A DNA stretch of 37,436 nt from CAYNYI01 sp964401455 (GCA_964401455.1 CAYNYI010000012.1:1-37436), one strand, 5' to 3'. Counted from the stretch's first letter, positions 15,166-23,591 are shown. Made by a program: numbers and translations. Notes: generated by a model from the letters alone, not told the origin.

Positions 15166-16083
15166 ATGAAACTCAGACCCGAAACCCGTGAACTGCTGGT
15201 CGGCGTAACCGCTATAGCTCTTTTTTTACTTATCTATGGCGGTTTTCAGTATAGCCGTTCATATAAGGAGGAGATTGTACGGAAAGACTGGAAGGTTCTT
15301 TTCAGTGATATCGGCACCCTTAAAAAAGGAAATGTCCTAAAAGTCGGAGGAGTGGAAAAAGGCCGCGTCAAGGACATGGAGCTCACCGATACGGGTGTAA
15401 TAGTCCATTTCAATCTTCATAAAGCAGTTCGTGTACCGAGAGATTCCCGTCTTCTAATTCAGAATAGCGGTTTTATGGGAGAAAGGATGATTACTCTCGA
15501 TCTGGGCAACAGTTCTTCTTTTTATACTCCGGATGATCTTATAAATGGAAACTATGAATCCGGGATTTCCGAGGCAGTGGGGCTTATCGCGGATGTTCTT
15601 CATGAAGCCTCCTCGTCTTTTAATCAAGTCCTTGAAATTTTCGGTCGCTCTTTCGGCAGTAATGAATTTAAAAAATCCGCTTCAGATATTAAGAAAGGTT
15701 TGGGGCGAATAACCGGCGGTTTGCGCAGAATAAAAAAACGAAACGCTCCCGAGCTTAAACAAAGTATTGATAATCTTGAGGCAATAGTTAATGGTATAAG
15801 CAAGACCGCGTCCTATGCAGAGGGTCGTTTAGCCAATGCAGGCAATGACATTAAAATATCGGCGGAGCAGGGCGAAAAGATATTCAAAAGACTTAATACC
15901 GGCATCTCCGCTCTTGATTCTCTGGTGAAATCTCTTTCCGACGCTGAAACTCCTGCCGGAGCCGTACTTGGAGATCCGGAGTTTCGGGAAGACCTGCGTC
16001 TTTTCACATCGGAACTTAAAAATTATCTTGAGGATGCCCGCGATAAAGGCGTGGATATGAATGTGGCAGGTTTTTCATTTTAA
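15166..16083 (+). CDS. MCE/MlaD-family lipid-transport protein
   Basis: A single N-terminal membrane helix (~10-27) is followed by one MCE domain (~40-115, SDIGTLKKGNVLKVGGVEKG and NSGFMGERMITLDLG). A long helical C-terminal region (~150-300) is predicted to extend across the periplasm. MCE proteins form hexameric rings or tubes that pass phospholipids between membranes, normally with an MlaE permease and MlaF ATPase. Neither is in the window, so this subunit is an orphan here. It precedes a radical SAM enzyme and an acyltransferase, which points to a lipid-related block. ATG 15166 has no obvious ribosome site. Confidence 0.82.
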   Translation: MKLRPETRELLVGVTAIALFLLIYGGFQYSRSYKEEIVRKDWKVLFSDIGTLKKGNVLKVGGVEKGRVKDMELTDTGVIVHFNLHKAVRVPRDSRLLIQNSGFMGERMITLDLGNSSSFYTPDDLINGNYESGISEAVGLIADVLHEASSSFNQVLEIFGRSFGSNEFKKSASDIKKGLGRITGGLRRIKKRNAPELKQSIDNLEAIVNGISKTASYAEGRLANAGNDIKISAEQGEKIFKRLNTGISALDSLVKSLSDAETPAGAVLGDPEFREDLRLFTSELKNYLEDARDKGVDMNVAGFSF

Positions 16084-16100
16084 AGAAGGGCAAACTCTGC

Positions 16101-17888
16101 ATGAAATTCAGAAACATTCTTCTCGTATACCCGAAGATTCCGAGCAATACTTACTGGAGCTTCCAATATGCTCTGAAGTTTATTGATAAAAAATCCGCGA
16201 TGCCTCCTCTTGGCCTTATAACCGTTGCTTCCTTTTTTCCCGAACATTATAATCTGCGGCTTATTGATATGAATATAGAGGAACTCTTAAATTCGGATAT
16301 TGAGTGGGCTGATGCGGTTTTTATAAGCGCGATGATTGTTCAGAAAAATTCCTCGGAAGAAGTAGTGGGACGCTGCTGCAGGGCAGGAGTGGTTACCGTA
16401 ATGGGCGGGCCCTATGTGACAACGGGGTACTCGGGAATAAAGAATGTAAACCACCTGATTGCGGGGGAAGTCGAGGATACCTTCCTTTCTTTCTTAGATG
16501 ATCTGGAAGCGGGCAAAGCTAAGCCGTTTTATCCAAAGCCGGAGAAGCCCGATATAAAATGCCTCCCTGTGCCCCGGTTTGATCTTTTAAATATAGATGA
16601 GTATTCATCCATGTCTGTTCAGTATTCAAGAGGCTGTCCTTTCAGATGTGAATTCTGTGATATATGGAAAGTTTACGGTAATCGGGTGCGTCTTAAGAAA
16701 TCAGACAATTTTACAGCAGAAATAGACTCGCTTTATAACCTTGGCTGGCGCGGAAGTATTTTTGTTGTTGATGATAACTTTATTGGAAACCGCGGGCGCC
16801 TGAAAAAGGAACTTCTTCCCGCTCTTTATAAATGGCAGAAGGAACATGATTTTGTTTTTCGCTTCTACACCGAGGCAAGCATTGACATGGCTGAGGACGA
16901 TGAACTTCTGGCGGCCATGAGAGATTCCGGTTTTAATGAAGTCTTCATAGGAATAGAAACCCCCTGCGAAGATTCTTTACGGGAAACGGGGAAGGGGCAT
17001 AATATAAAAAACGACATGATGAAGTCGGTTAGAAAAATTCAGAATTACGGAATGGAAGTGATGGCCGGGTTCATTTTGGGCTTTGACAGCGACAGAGATG
17101 AAATATTCGACAGGCAGATAGAATTTATACAGGAGGCCGGTATCGCTAAAGCTATGGTGGGAATGCTGACGGCTCTGCCCGAAACAGAACTTTATAAAAG
17201 ACTTGAAAGTGAAGACAGAATAATCGGAGATTCGACAGGGAATAATACTCATTGTTTCAAAACTAACTTCAAAACCCGAATGGATGATGATGTATTGAAA
17301 GAGGGGTATAGAAAAATACTCTCAACGATTTATGATTACAATATGAAGAACTATTTCAGGCGTTGTGAGATTCTTCTGGGCAATCTTGGAGTTACAAAGC
17401 TCAGTGTGAGAAAAGTCACTTTTTATGAATTAAAGATCTTTTTTAAATCTGTTTTAACTCAGCCGTTCAGGCGTTACGGTTTTCAATATCTTCGGTTTTT
17501 AATCAGGATTTTTTTTAAGCGACCTTCGATTATTCCGGAGGCGGTCCGTTTTGGAGTAATCGGCCACCACTTTTATGTCATGAGCCGTGAAGTCCTGAAG
17601 GTTGACAGTTTCTCATCATCTCTTGAGCACTGTTATAAGTACCTCAGAAACAGAGTATCGGTATATTCTGAAGCGTTCAGAGGGAATTCATCGGAGGCGG
17701 CCTCTGTTCTTGCTGATTTATGGAAGGAGAGGAATAAAATGCTCAGTGATTTCGGTAAAGGGATGAATAAGATACACAGCGATTTCAGGAAGGATGCTGC
17801 CGCGGAGCTGGAACGTATAGCCGAAGAAACGCGTAAACTTTTTATAGATCACATTGATTATTTAGAGGCCGCTGGTTATAAAATTTAA
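16101..17888 (+). CDS. B12-binding-domain radical SAM enzyme (DUF4070/HpnP-like)
   Basis: The 595-residue protein has a cobalamin-binding-like N-domain (~1-140), with LLVYPKIPSNTYWSFQYALK and DAVFISAMIVQ. A radical SAM core (~170-380) carries YSRGCPFRCEFCDIW, giving the CxxxCxxC cluster site Cys179, Cys183 and Cys186. A C-terminal DUF4070-type region and a helical tail rich in Lys and Glu follow. The arrangement of IQ/VQYSRGCPF, GWRGSIFVVDDNFIG and GIETP resembles the hopanoid C-2 methylase HpnP, but it also fits a wide family of uncharacterised lipid or cofactor methylases. No squalene-hopene cyclase gene is nearby. The next gene, an acyltransferase, begins right after the stop. A lipid substrate is inference. 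Confidence 0.82.
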   Translation: MKFRNILLVYPKIPSNTYWSFQYALKFIDKKSAMPPLGLITVASFFPEHYNLRLIDMNIEELLNSDIEWADAVFISAMIVQKNSSEEVVGRCCRAGVVTVMGGPYVTTGYSGIKNVNHLIAGEVEDTFLSFLDDLEAGKAKPFYPKPEKPDIKCLPVPRFDLLNIDEYSSMSVQYSRGCPFRCEFCDIWKVYGNRVRLKKSDNFTAEIDSLYNLGWRGSIFVVDDNFIGNRGRLKKELLPALYKWQKEHDFVFRFYTEASIDMAEDDELLAAMRDSGFNEVFIGIETPCEDSLRETGKGHNIKNDMMKSVRKIQNYGMEVMAGFILGFDSDRDEIFDRQIEFIQEAGIAKAMVGMLTALPETELYKRLESEDRIIGDSTGNNTHCFKTNFKTRMDDDVLKEGYRKILSTIYDYNMKNYFRRCEILLGNLGVTKLSVRKVTFYELKIFFKSVLTQPFRRYGFQYLRFLIRIFFKRPSIIPEAVRFGVIGHHFYVMSREVLKVDSFSSSLEHCYKYLRNRVSVYSEAFRGNSSEAASVLADLWKERNKMLSDFGKGMNKIHSDFRKDAAAELERIAEETRKLFIDHIDYLEAAGYKI

Positions 17889-18527
17889 ATGACTACTAAA
17901 GATTTCATTTCCCTTAATTTCCTCCCTTTTGCAGCTCATCTGATTGTTCGAATTTTGTGGATGACACTAAGAAAAGAAGATCGAACACATCTGCAGGGTG
18001 TTTTTGGGGGGCAACCCGTAATTTTTGCGTTTTCCCATTCTCATATCTTCGGGCTTACAAATTTTTTGAGAGGTAGAGGCCTCTACGCGCTCGTAAGCAG
18101 CAGCCGTGATGGCGAAAAGATAATGCGGCTGCTCATAAGAATGGGATTCCGGGAAGTGCGCGGTTCTTCCTCTAAGGGCGGGGCAGGTGCCTTTACGGGG
18201 CTTTTAAGGGCGCTTAAAAAAGGAAATTCGGTATGCATAACACCGGACGGTCCGAAAGGGCCGCGCGGTCTTGTAAAGTCCGGGGTTGTTGAACTGGCGG
18301 CAAGAACCGGTGCTATTATTGTGCCTATGGCATTTTCTGCGGAAAAATCATTTAAAATCAATTCATGGGACTCTCATGTGATACCCAGACCATTTTCCAG
18401 GGTAAGGTTTGAAACGGGGAAATTCTTTTTGGTCGAAAATCACGGTAACAGTGATGAAACGGAAAAAATTCGGAGGAAACTCGAAGATGAACTAAAAACA
18501 ATCGAGCAAAAATGCAGGTTTTTTTAA
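17889..18527 (+). CDS. DUF374-family lysophospholipid acyltransferase
   Basis: The 212-residue protein is of the COG2121 type. It shows the acyltransferase His motif FSHSHIFG (His50/His52), LVSSSRDGEKI, EVRGSSSKGGAGA and the binding motif ITPDGPKGPRG (~118-127). An N-terminal hydrophobic stretch (~8-27) anchors it at the membrane. Members are predicted to transfer acyl chains to lysophospholipid or lipid A-like acceptors. ATG 17889 directly follows the stop of the radical SAM gene, so they are surely co-transcribed. The acceptor is unknown. Confidence 0.85.
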   Translation: MTTKDFISLNFLPFAAHLIVRILWMTLRKEDRTHLQGVFGGQPVIFAFSHSHIFGLTNFLRGRGLYALVSSSRDGEKIMRLLIRMGFREVRGSSSKGGAGAFTGLLRALKKGNSVCITPDGPKGPRGLVKSGVVELAARTGAIIVPMAFSAEKSFKINSWDSHVIPRPFSRVRFETGKFFLVENHGNSDETEKIRRKLEDELKTIEQKCRFF

Positions 18528-18535
18528 GGTCATAG

Positions 18536-18853
18536 CTATTCTGCGAAGGTTATGTCGGTTTCCGACAGTAGCTTATCTGCAAGCTTGTCCGCGAAAGCAG
18601 CCGAATTGTAAAAGCCGTTTTCGATCTTGTTTTTTACATCTTCGATCCGGTCAGACCGTATTTCATCTGTATTAACGATTTTCATGCGCGCCGCAGATAT
18701 ATCGCTTTTTGCCGAAGATGATGATTTTCCGGATTCGGAAAGCTGCGCAGAATCACTCTTAAAGGAAGAAACGGGCTTCTCCGCCTTTTTTTCAGCCTGT
18801 ATCTTTTTATTCAGGCTGATTGAGAGTGGTTGTGAAAATCCTTCTATACGCAT
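18536..18853 (-). CDS. flgM: Anti-sigma-28 factor FlgM
   Basis: FlgM binds and inhibits the flagellar sigma factor FliA until it is exported through the completed hook-basal body. The 105-residue protein has a disordered N-half (Ser/Lys rich, ~1-50). Its C-half VNTDEIRSDRIEDVKNKIEN, then FYNSAAFADKLADKLL, matches the sigma-binding helices of the family. Strong support comes from a near-consensus sigma-28 promoter just upstream, giving the expected feedback loop. ATG 18853 has AAAGGA on the minus strand. It converges on the acyltransferase gene with only eight bases between stops. No other flagellar genes are in the window. Confidence 0.8.
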   Translation of the reverse strand: MRIEGFSQPLSISLNKKIQAEKKAEKPVSSFKSDSAQLSESGKSSSSAKSDISAARMKIVNTDEIRSDRIEDVKNKIENGFYNSAAFADKLADKLLSETDITFAE

Positions 18854-18873
18854 TTTTTATCCTTTCGTTATAT

Positions 18874-18900
18874 TTATCGGAATATTTACAGAAATCTTTA
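18874..18900 (-). promoter_or_regulatory. Sigma-28 (FliA) promoter of flgM
   Basis: On the minus strand TAAAGATT (plus 18893-18900), 11 bases, and TCCGATAA (18874-18881) match TAAAGTTT-N11-GCCGATAA at 14 of 16 positions with exact spacing. The -10 ends 20 bases before the flgM ATG. Confidence 0.85.
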
Positions 18901-18973
18901 ACAAAATATCACGTTTTCCTCAAATATTATCTATATTTAATGAAATTATTATTAAACAAGAGGATTTGAGCTT

Positions 18974-20326
18974 ATGGTAGAAGTTCTCAGCGAGAAAATT
19001 ATGAAAAGCGGCTATGATTACGCCGAAATCCGTTTTGATGAGGGATCTGCTTCTTCAGTCTCTATTGCCGGAAAAGAGGTGGAGCATACGGGGACCAATA
19101 ACTTTTCCGGGGGATGTGTAAGGGTCTATAATAACGGAAGATGGGGATTTGTCAGTTTTAATGATAAAGATCTTGTTGACAAGGCGATCAGAAAGGCCGG
19201 AGAACAGTGCGAAGGTAAGCCCGGAGAAAAAACAGCCATATCGGCAGGACCGCAAGTAAAAGATTATGTCAAGGCCGGTTATGAAATCAATCCTTCTTCT
19301 ATAACTCTGGAAGAAAAATTCAGATTATGCAGCAGTTATAATGAAATACTGAATAAAAGCAATATAGAGACGACTTCTGTACGTTATCGTGATATAGACA
19401 TGAAAAACCATTTTGTGAATACTGGCGGAAGCGTGATTACTCAGGAAAAGATCAATTCAGGTATAATGATGGCCGCTGTTGCAAGAGATGGTTCCAATGT
19501 TCAGCAGGCATACAGATCGTTCGGTGAAAATGCCGGGTATGAAATTGTGAAAGGTAAGGAAATAAACGCTGAGGATACGGTGAAGGACGCTCTTGACTTA
19601 TTGAAAGCCCCGAAAATCCAGGGTGGAAAATATGATGTTATAATGGACCAAAGGCTTTCAGGAGTATTCGCACATGAGGCCTTCGGCCATTTGAGTGAAT
19701 CGGATTTCCTTTGCAGAAATTCGGATTTCCAGAAGAAGATGGTTCCGGGTACAAGATTCGGGCCGGAATTGCTCTCAATTGTGGATGATGGAACGCTTCT
19801 TGATGCCAGGGGTGGTTTTAAATATGATGATGAGGGGTTCCCTTCACAGAAAACATATCTCATAAAAAACGGGGTTTTGGAAGGCCGGCTGCATTCAAGA
19901 GAGACGGCCTCAGTAATGGGAGAGTCCTGTACCGGGAACGCGAGGGCTATGAACTACCGTTTCCAGCCTATTGTGAGGATGTCTTGCACCTATATTGAAT
20001 CTGGGGAAAGCAGTTTCGAAGATCTCATAGAGGGGATAGACCGCGGCGTGTACGCAATCGGCATGCTCGGAGGAAATACTGATCTTGAAATGTTTACTTT
20101 CTCTGCGGAAAAGGCCTTTCTCATTGAAAAAGGCAAATTAAAGGGGCTTGTCCGCGATGTTATCCTCACCGGAAATGTGTTTGAAACTATGAAGAATATT
20201 GACGGCGCCGCTTCTGATTTTGAGCTTCACGGCGGTATGGGCGGTTGCGGGAAAGCCGGCCAGTCTCCGCTGCCGGTCTCTGACGGCGGCCCCCATATTC
20301 GTGCAAGAGATGTTCTAATAGGATAA
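18974..20326 (+). CDS. tldD: TldD-family metalloprotease
   Basis: TldD with TldE/PmbA forms a barrel-shaped protease that degrades unfolded peptides and processes some ribosomally made peptides. The 450-residue protein has the zinc motif HEAFGHLSE (residues 234-242, HExxxH). Family blocks MGESCTGNARAMNYRFQPIV and IGMLGGNTDLEMF follow, and the C-terminal Cys within GGMGGCGKAGQSPLPVSDGG may be a zinc ligand. HEAVGHGLE is more usual at the active site. ATG 18974 has AAGAGGA nine bases upstream. No pmbA partner is adjacent, so the second subunit must be elsewhere or absent. Confidence 0.92.
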   Translation: MVEVLSEKIMKSGYDYAEIRFDEGSASSVSIAGKEVEHTGTNNFSGGCVRVYNNGRWGFVSFNDKDLVDKAIRKAGEQCEGKPGEKTAISAGPQVKDYVKAGYEINPSSITLEEKFRLCSSYNEILNKSNIETTSVRYRDIDMKNHFVNTGGSVITQEKINSGIMMAAVARDGSNVQQAYRSFGENAGYEIVKGKEINAEDTVKDALDLLKAPKIQGGKYDVIMDQRLSGVFAHEAFGHLSESDFLCRNSDFQKKMVPGTRFGPELLSIVDDGTLLDARGGFKYDDEGFPSQKTYLIKNGVLEGRLHSRETASVMGESCTGNARAMNYRFQPIVRMSCTYIESGESSFEDLIEGIDRGVYAIGMLGGNTDLEMFTFSAEKAFLIEKGKLKGLVRDVILTGNVFETMKNIDGAASDFELHGGMGGCGKAGQSPLPVSDGGPHIRARDVLIG

Positions 20327-20328
20327 TT

Positions 20329-20362
20329 AAAACGGAGTGGCCTTTTCACCGCTCCGTTTATT
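20329..20362. terminator. Bidirectional terminator between tldD and 20367 gene
   Basis: AAACGGAG (20330-20337) pairs with CTCCGTTT (20352-20359), extended inward by a TGG/CCG partial match. Short T-rich tails lie on both strands. It separates convergent genes. Confidence 0.7.
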
Positions 20363-20366
20363 AAAT

Positions 20367-20819
20367 TCACCAATCTGAGGCAATATTTCTCGAAAGGGCC
20401 CTTGTTAATTTTGAAATCCCCGCGGGCAGAGAGTTCATATCCTCAGTTCTTCCTGTTCCGAAAGCTTCATCGTAGAGTATCGTGTATTCTTCTGTAGAAA
20501 CTCTGAGAGAAACATCCAGCGAGAAAAATAAGGGCGAGGAATCTCTGTCCACATTTACTTTTACAAGTACATAGGGCTCTGAGAGTGATTTCTGATTGTC
20601 ATTTATGAGTATATCACTTCTTTCGGTAAGAATTCCTCCTTTTAATCCGAATTTGATTTTTTCCAATACAAGAGGATAATCCGCGAATAGTTCAGAGTCC
20701 GGAGATTCAACAACATAGCCGACATCGCGTATAGTATGTTTTGAGCGGGGTACTTTTACTTCAGTGGAGAATGTGAATGAATAAAAAAACAATAACGCGG
20801 CAAGAAAAGTCTTTTTCAT
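20367..20819 (-). CDS. Small exported protein of unknown function
   Basis: The 150-residue product has a clear signal peptide (MKKTFLAALLFFYSFTFSTE, cleavage near 18) and a predominantly beta mature part, with alternating strands such as PYVLVKVNVDRD and FFSLDVSLRVSTEEYTILYD. It has no cysteine for lipidation and no recognised domain. The C-terminal helix (SLPAGISKLTRALSRNIA) is amphipathic. The pattern, a folded periplasmic domain of strand-helix type, recalls small secreted proteins near outer-membrane genes, but no function can be assigned. ATG 20819 follows GGAGGG on the minus strand. Its own terminator is shared with tldD. Confidence 0.72.
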   Translation of the reverse strand: MKKTFLAALLFFYSFTFSTEVKVPRSKHTIRDVGYVVESPDSELFADYPLVLEKIKFGLKGGILTERSDILINDNQKSLSEPYVLVKVNVDRDSSPLFFSLDVSLRVSTEEYTILYDEAFGTGRTEDMNSLPAGISKLTRALSRNIASDW

Positions 20820-20917
20820 TTTCCCTCCATATTTAGAATTTATAAAACGTTATCTCCTTAACTTAAGATCTTTTATTCGAAAAGGATATTCAAGGAAAAT
20901 CTAAAAAGAGGCTAGAC

Positions 20918-20946
20918 AAAAAAGGACCCGCTTAAAAGCGGGTCCC
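20918..20946 (-). terminator. Terminator of tRNA-Glu
   Basis: On the minus strand GGACCCGCTT and AAGCGGGTCC form a 10-bp stem with a 2-base centre (a short T/A loop when partly opened). Six T follow, nine bases after the tRNA 3' end. Confidence 0.88.
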
Positions 20947-20954
20947 GTATTATA

Positions 20955-21026
20955 TGGTCCCTAGGAGAATCGAACTCCTCTCGGTGGCTTGAAAAACCAC
21001 AGTCCTAACCGATAGACGAAGGGACC
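20955..21026 (-). tRNA. tRNA-Glu (anticodon TTC)
   Basis: The minus-strand sequence begins GGTCCCTTCGTCTATCGG and ends CCTAGGGACCA. The acceptor GGTCCCT/AGGGACC, D arm, anticodon stem GTGGT/GCCAC with loop TTTTCAA, and T arm with GTTCGATTC are complete. Anticodon TTC reads GAA and GAG. CCA is not encoded. Confidence 0.96.
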
Positions 21027-21045
21027 AACATATTTTCCGAGGTAA

Positions 21046-21074
21046 AATTTAAAAAATTGCAAAGCGTTTGGCAA
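21046..21074 (-). promoter_or_regulatory. Promoter of tRNA-Glu
   Basis: On the minus strand TTGCCA (plus 21069-21074), 17 bases and TAAATT (21046-21051) lie 19 bases before the tRNA 5' end. Confidence 0.5.
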
Positions 21075-21088
21075 GTATTATTTTTTGG

Positions 21089-21117
21089 TTGAGACTTAAA
21101 TATAAGATTATTATTTT
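21089..21117 (+). promoter_or_regulatory. Promoter of the 21146 lipoprotein/ssb genes
   Basis: TTGAGA (21089-21094), a 17-base spacer and TATTTT (21112-21117) lie 28 bases before the TTG start at 21146. The -35 has one mismatch. Confidence 0.4.
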
Positions 21118-21145
21118 CATACCCGTACCGTGAAAGGATAATTAT

Positions 21146-21805
21146 TTGATTAAATACGCGATATTATTTGTATTTTTCCTTTTTACCGGATGTTATGAGT
21201 ATCTGATAATCGGGGGAGCGGCCGGATACTTTGCCTGGGATAAAAGCAAAGAAGAGAAAAGTGTTGTGCTTAATCCCGCGGCTCTCCGCGGAGAAGCCTC
21301 AAAAAGACAGCAAAGCTCAATTGAGTTGCTTAAATATATTGAGTCCCGTATAGAGGAAAATAAAGATTTGGATCCTGATTCGGTGTTTATTAAAGAGGAC
21401 AACAAAGACCGGTTCAACCTTTACCTCGGACTGAGGAGTTCATCGAGATATAATGAGAATATTGAGCCTAAAGAAAGGGCGCGGTCGGAAATACAAGATG
21501 TACTGCTTCCTTTTACGCAGAAATTGAAAGAGATTCTCCACGGAAGAGAACATCTGGAATTCGGGGGGCTGGAAATTGTATTAAAATACAGGGTGAAAAA
21601 TTATTTGCGGAATAATTCTAAATTTTCTACGGATGTTCTTAAACTTTCAGGAGATGTTTCCGAGCTTTTAGAAATAAATGTTGCAAAGCCGGGGGAAAAT
21701 TATTTAAAATCTTTCTCGGGGTTTGATCAATTGTATATTATATTTTATAAGGGTAAGATTATTCATTTAATAGAGAACAATAAAGGAGAAAAAGATGCTA
21801 AATAA
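21146..21805 (+). CDS. Lipoprotein of unknown function
   Basis: The 219-residue protein has a signal peptide with lipobox LFTGC (Cys16), followed by a glycine-rich hydrophobic patch (LIIGGAAGYFAWDKSKEE). A mixed alpha/beta mature region follows, with a run of charged helices (KRQQSSIELLKYIESRIEEN). No domain is recognised. The start is TTG 21146 with AAAGGA seven bases upstream. Its end overlaps the second ssb by 11 bases, so the two are translationally linked although a functional link between an envelope lipoprotein and SSB is not obvious. Confidence 0.7.
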   Translation: MIKYAILFVFFLFTGCYEYLIIGGAAGYFAWDKSKEEKSVVLNPAALRGEASKRQQSSIELLKYIESRIEENKDLDPDSVFIKEDNKDRFNLYLGLRSSSRYNENIEPKERARSEIQDVLLPFTQKLKEILHGREHLEFGGLEIVLKYRVKNYLRNNSKFSTDVLKLSGDVSELLEINVAKPGENYLKSFSGFDQLYIIFYKGKIIHLIENNKGEKDAK

Positions 21806-22304
21806 GGTCATGCTTATAGGAAGACTGGGCAAGGATCCTGAATCTTCCGCGGCAGCCACCGGAACAATGATTTCAAAATTCACCGTTGCAACAAACGAAT
21901 ATTTTTCCAAAAACGGTGAGAGGCAGGAGAGAACCGAATGGCATAACATTGTGGCATTTGGCAGAAATGCCGAGAATATTTCCAGGTTTCTTAAGAAAGG
22001 GTCTATGGTATACATAGAAGGGAGGCTGCAGACGAGTTCCTGGGAGGACAATGGGGTCCGAAAGTACCGTACTGAAATAATATGCAATAATATAACTTTC
22101 CTCGATTCCAGACAGCAGAGAGAAGAAGGCGGGCCATCTTCAGGAGGAGGTTTCCCTTCCGGGGGCGGAGGTAGGCAGGATACTCAGCAACGCCGTCAGC
22201 AGGCTCCCGGAGGTTTTCCGGGGGGGGGGCAAAGTGCTCCTTCAACATTTCCCGGGGAATATGATTCTTCAAAGTATGGCCAGGATGACGATGTCCCTTT
22301 TTAA
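21795..22304 (+). CDS. ssb: Single-stranded DNA-binding protein (canonical)
   Basis: The 169-residue SSB has an OB fold (~1-108) with MLNKVMLIGRLGKDPE, FTVATNEYF, RTEWHNIVAFGR and LKKGSMVYIEGRLQTSSWED. A Gly/Gln/Pro-rich flexible linker leads to the canonical acidic tip DDDVPF that binds replication and repair proteins. SSB coats single-stranded DNA in replication, recombination and repair. ATG 21795 follows AAAGGAG. This is the better candidate for the housekeeping SSB of the two copies in the window. Confidence 0.95.
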   Translation: MLNKVMLIGRLGKDPESSAAATGTMISKFTVATNEYFSKNGERQERTEWHNIVAFGRNAENISRFLKKGSMVYIEGRLQTSSWEDNGVRKYRTEIICNNITFLDSRQQREEGGPSSGGGFPSGGGGRQDTQQRRQQAPGGFPGGGQSAPSTFPGEYDSSKYGQDDDVPF

Positions 22305-22328
22305 CAATTATAGCCGGAAGAACAGTTT

Positions 22329-23591
22329 ATGCTGAAATTTTCCGCTTCACTTAAAGCAAAGATTAATCTTTCTCTCAAGCGTCGCACTCAGCGAACTGAG
22401 ACAAAGAAGAACTCCGCCGAAATTTTTCAGGCATTTCAGAAATATCAGGTTCCCGATCTGAACGGCCCGTCCGGCGCAGCTTTGCCGCTGCCCGGATTAA
22501 AGCCGGTTCTTTACGGTGTTTTTTTCACCCTTTTTATAATATTATCATATCAATTTGTTCGGACAGGAGCCCTGAAACGGGTTTTTAACGCGGCCCTGGA
22601 GAAAAAAGACGCCCTGCGGGAGGCCGTGCCGGGAACTGCGGTTTCCGAAAAAGCCGATAAAAAGAGGGCTTTATTTTCAGAATGGGAGTATTTGTTCTAT
22701 GCGGAAAAAGCAAGCAAAACCCTGCGCCTTCTGCGTCTTTATCCCGATAATTCATACTCTACAGAGAAAGTATATAAACAGATAGGCACGGGGGAAAGAA
22801 ACGGCCGTAAACGCGAACGGGGAGATCTTAAAACACCGCTTGGCGTTTACTGGGTAATAGAGTATAAAAGCGGTGAAGAATTGCCTGCTATATATGGAGC
22901 GATGGCTTATGTCCTGAATTATCCGAACGAAGCCGATCGCGAAGCGGGACGCACAGGCAGCGGTATATGGATACACGGTGTAGAGACCGGCAAGAAGCCG
23001 GAAACTACCAAAGGCTGTCTGGAGGTGACTAATGAAAATTTGAGAGAATTATACGGCATAATCGGCAAAGGCATAGGAACACCGGTGATTATTACTGAAA
23101 ACCGTCTTCCGGACAGTGCTTTTATTCAGTCTGTTTTTTCCTATAACCGGATTCGTTCAATTAAAAACCGTATTGTTGATGCCTCTCACCAGGAAAGGGT
23201 TCTTCTTGAGAATCTTTCTAAACCCGATTCATCCACTTACAGGCAAATAACGGGAGAAATCAGAAAACTTGTGGAAAAGTGGCGCTCCGCCTGGGAATCA
23301 AAAATGCTTGAAGGCTACGCCTCCTGCTATAATAGGGACGTGTTTAAATGGAGGGGAATGAGTTTCGATGATTGGGAAACGAGAAAAAGAGGAATTTTCC
23401 GGGCTGCGGACAGCATCAGCGTCAAGATTGAAGATATACGTTTTTCGTACGTAGGAGAACGGGTTGCCAAGTTAAGCTTTATACAAAATTACAGGTCACC
23501 GACCTTTTCTCAGGTAAGCCGAAAGTATATGGTGGTGGCAAATGAACTTGACGGGTGGAAAATAATAAATGAGGGTGGCAGACCGGATTAG
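22329..23591 (+). CDS. L,D-transpeptidase (YkuD) with C-terminal NTF2-like domain
   Basis: The 420-residue protein is anchored by a single helix (~58-80) after a basic cytoplasmic N-terminus. Its periplasmic YkuD domain (~125-265) shows RGDLKTPLGVYWV, GIWIHG with His216, and TKGCLEV with catalytic Cys230. A C-terminal domain (~310-418, with KWRSAWESKMLEGYASCYN and DGWKIINEGG) resembles the SnoaL/NTF2-like domain fused to Cds6-type L,D-transpeptidases. YkuD enzymes form 3-3 crosslinks in peptidoglycan or attach proteins to it. The basic N-terminal ~55 residues before the helix are unusual. ATG 22329 has no strong Shine-Dalgarno (GGAAG upstream). Confidence 0.87.
   Translation: MLKFSASLKAKINLSLKRRTQRTETKKNSAEIFQAFQKYQVPDLNGPSGAALPLPGLKPVLYGVFFTLFIILSYQFVRTGALKRVFNAALEKKDALREAVPGTAVSEKADKKRALFSEWEYLFYAEKASKTLRLLRLYPDNSYSTEKVYKQIGTGERNGRKRERGDLKTPLGVYWVIEYKSGEELPAIYGAMAYVLNYPNEADREAGRTGSGIWIHGVETGKKPETTKGCLEVTNENLRELYGIIGKGIGTPVIITENRLPDSAFIQSVFSYNRIRSIKNRIVDASHQERVLLENLSKPDSSTYRQITGEIRKLVEKWRSAWESKMLEGYASCYNRDVFKWRGMSFDDWETRKRGIFRAADSISVKIEDIRFSYVGERVAKLSFIQNYRSPTFSQVSRKYMVVANELDGWKIINEGGRPD

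Noticed and set aside
20855..20885. Sigma-28-like site upstream of the 20819 minus-strand gene (TAAAAGAT...GGAGATAA)
   Set aside because: Matches are poor and the spacer is 10 rather than 11 bases.
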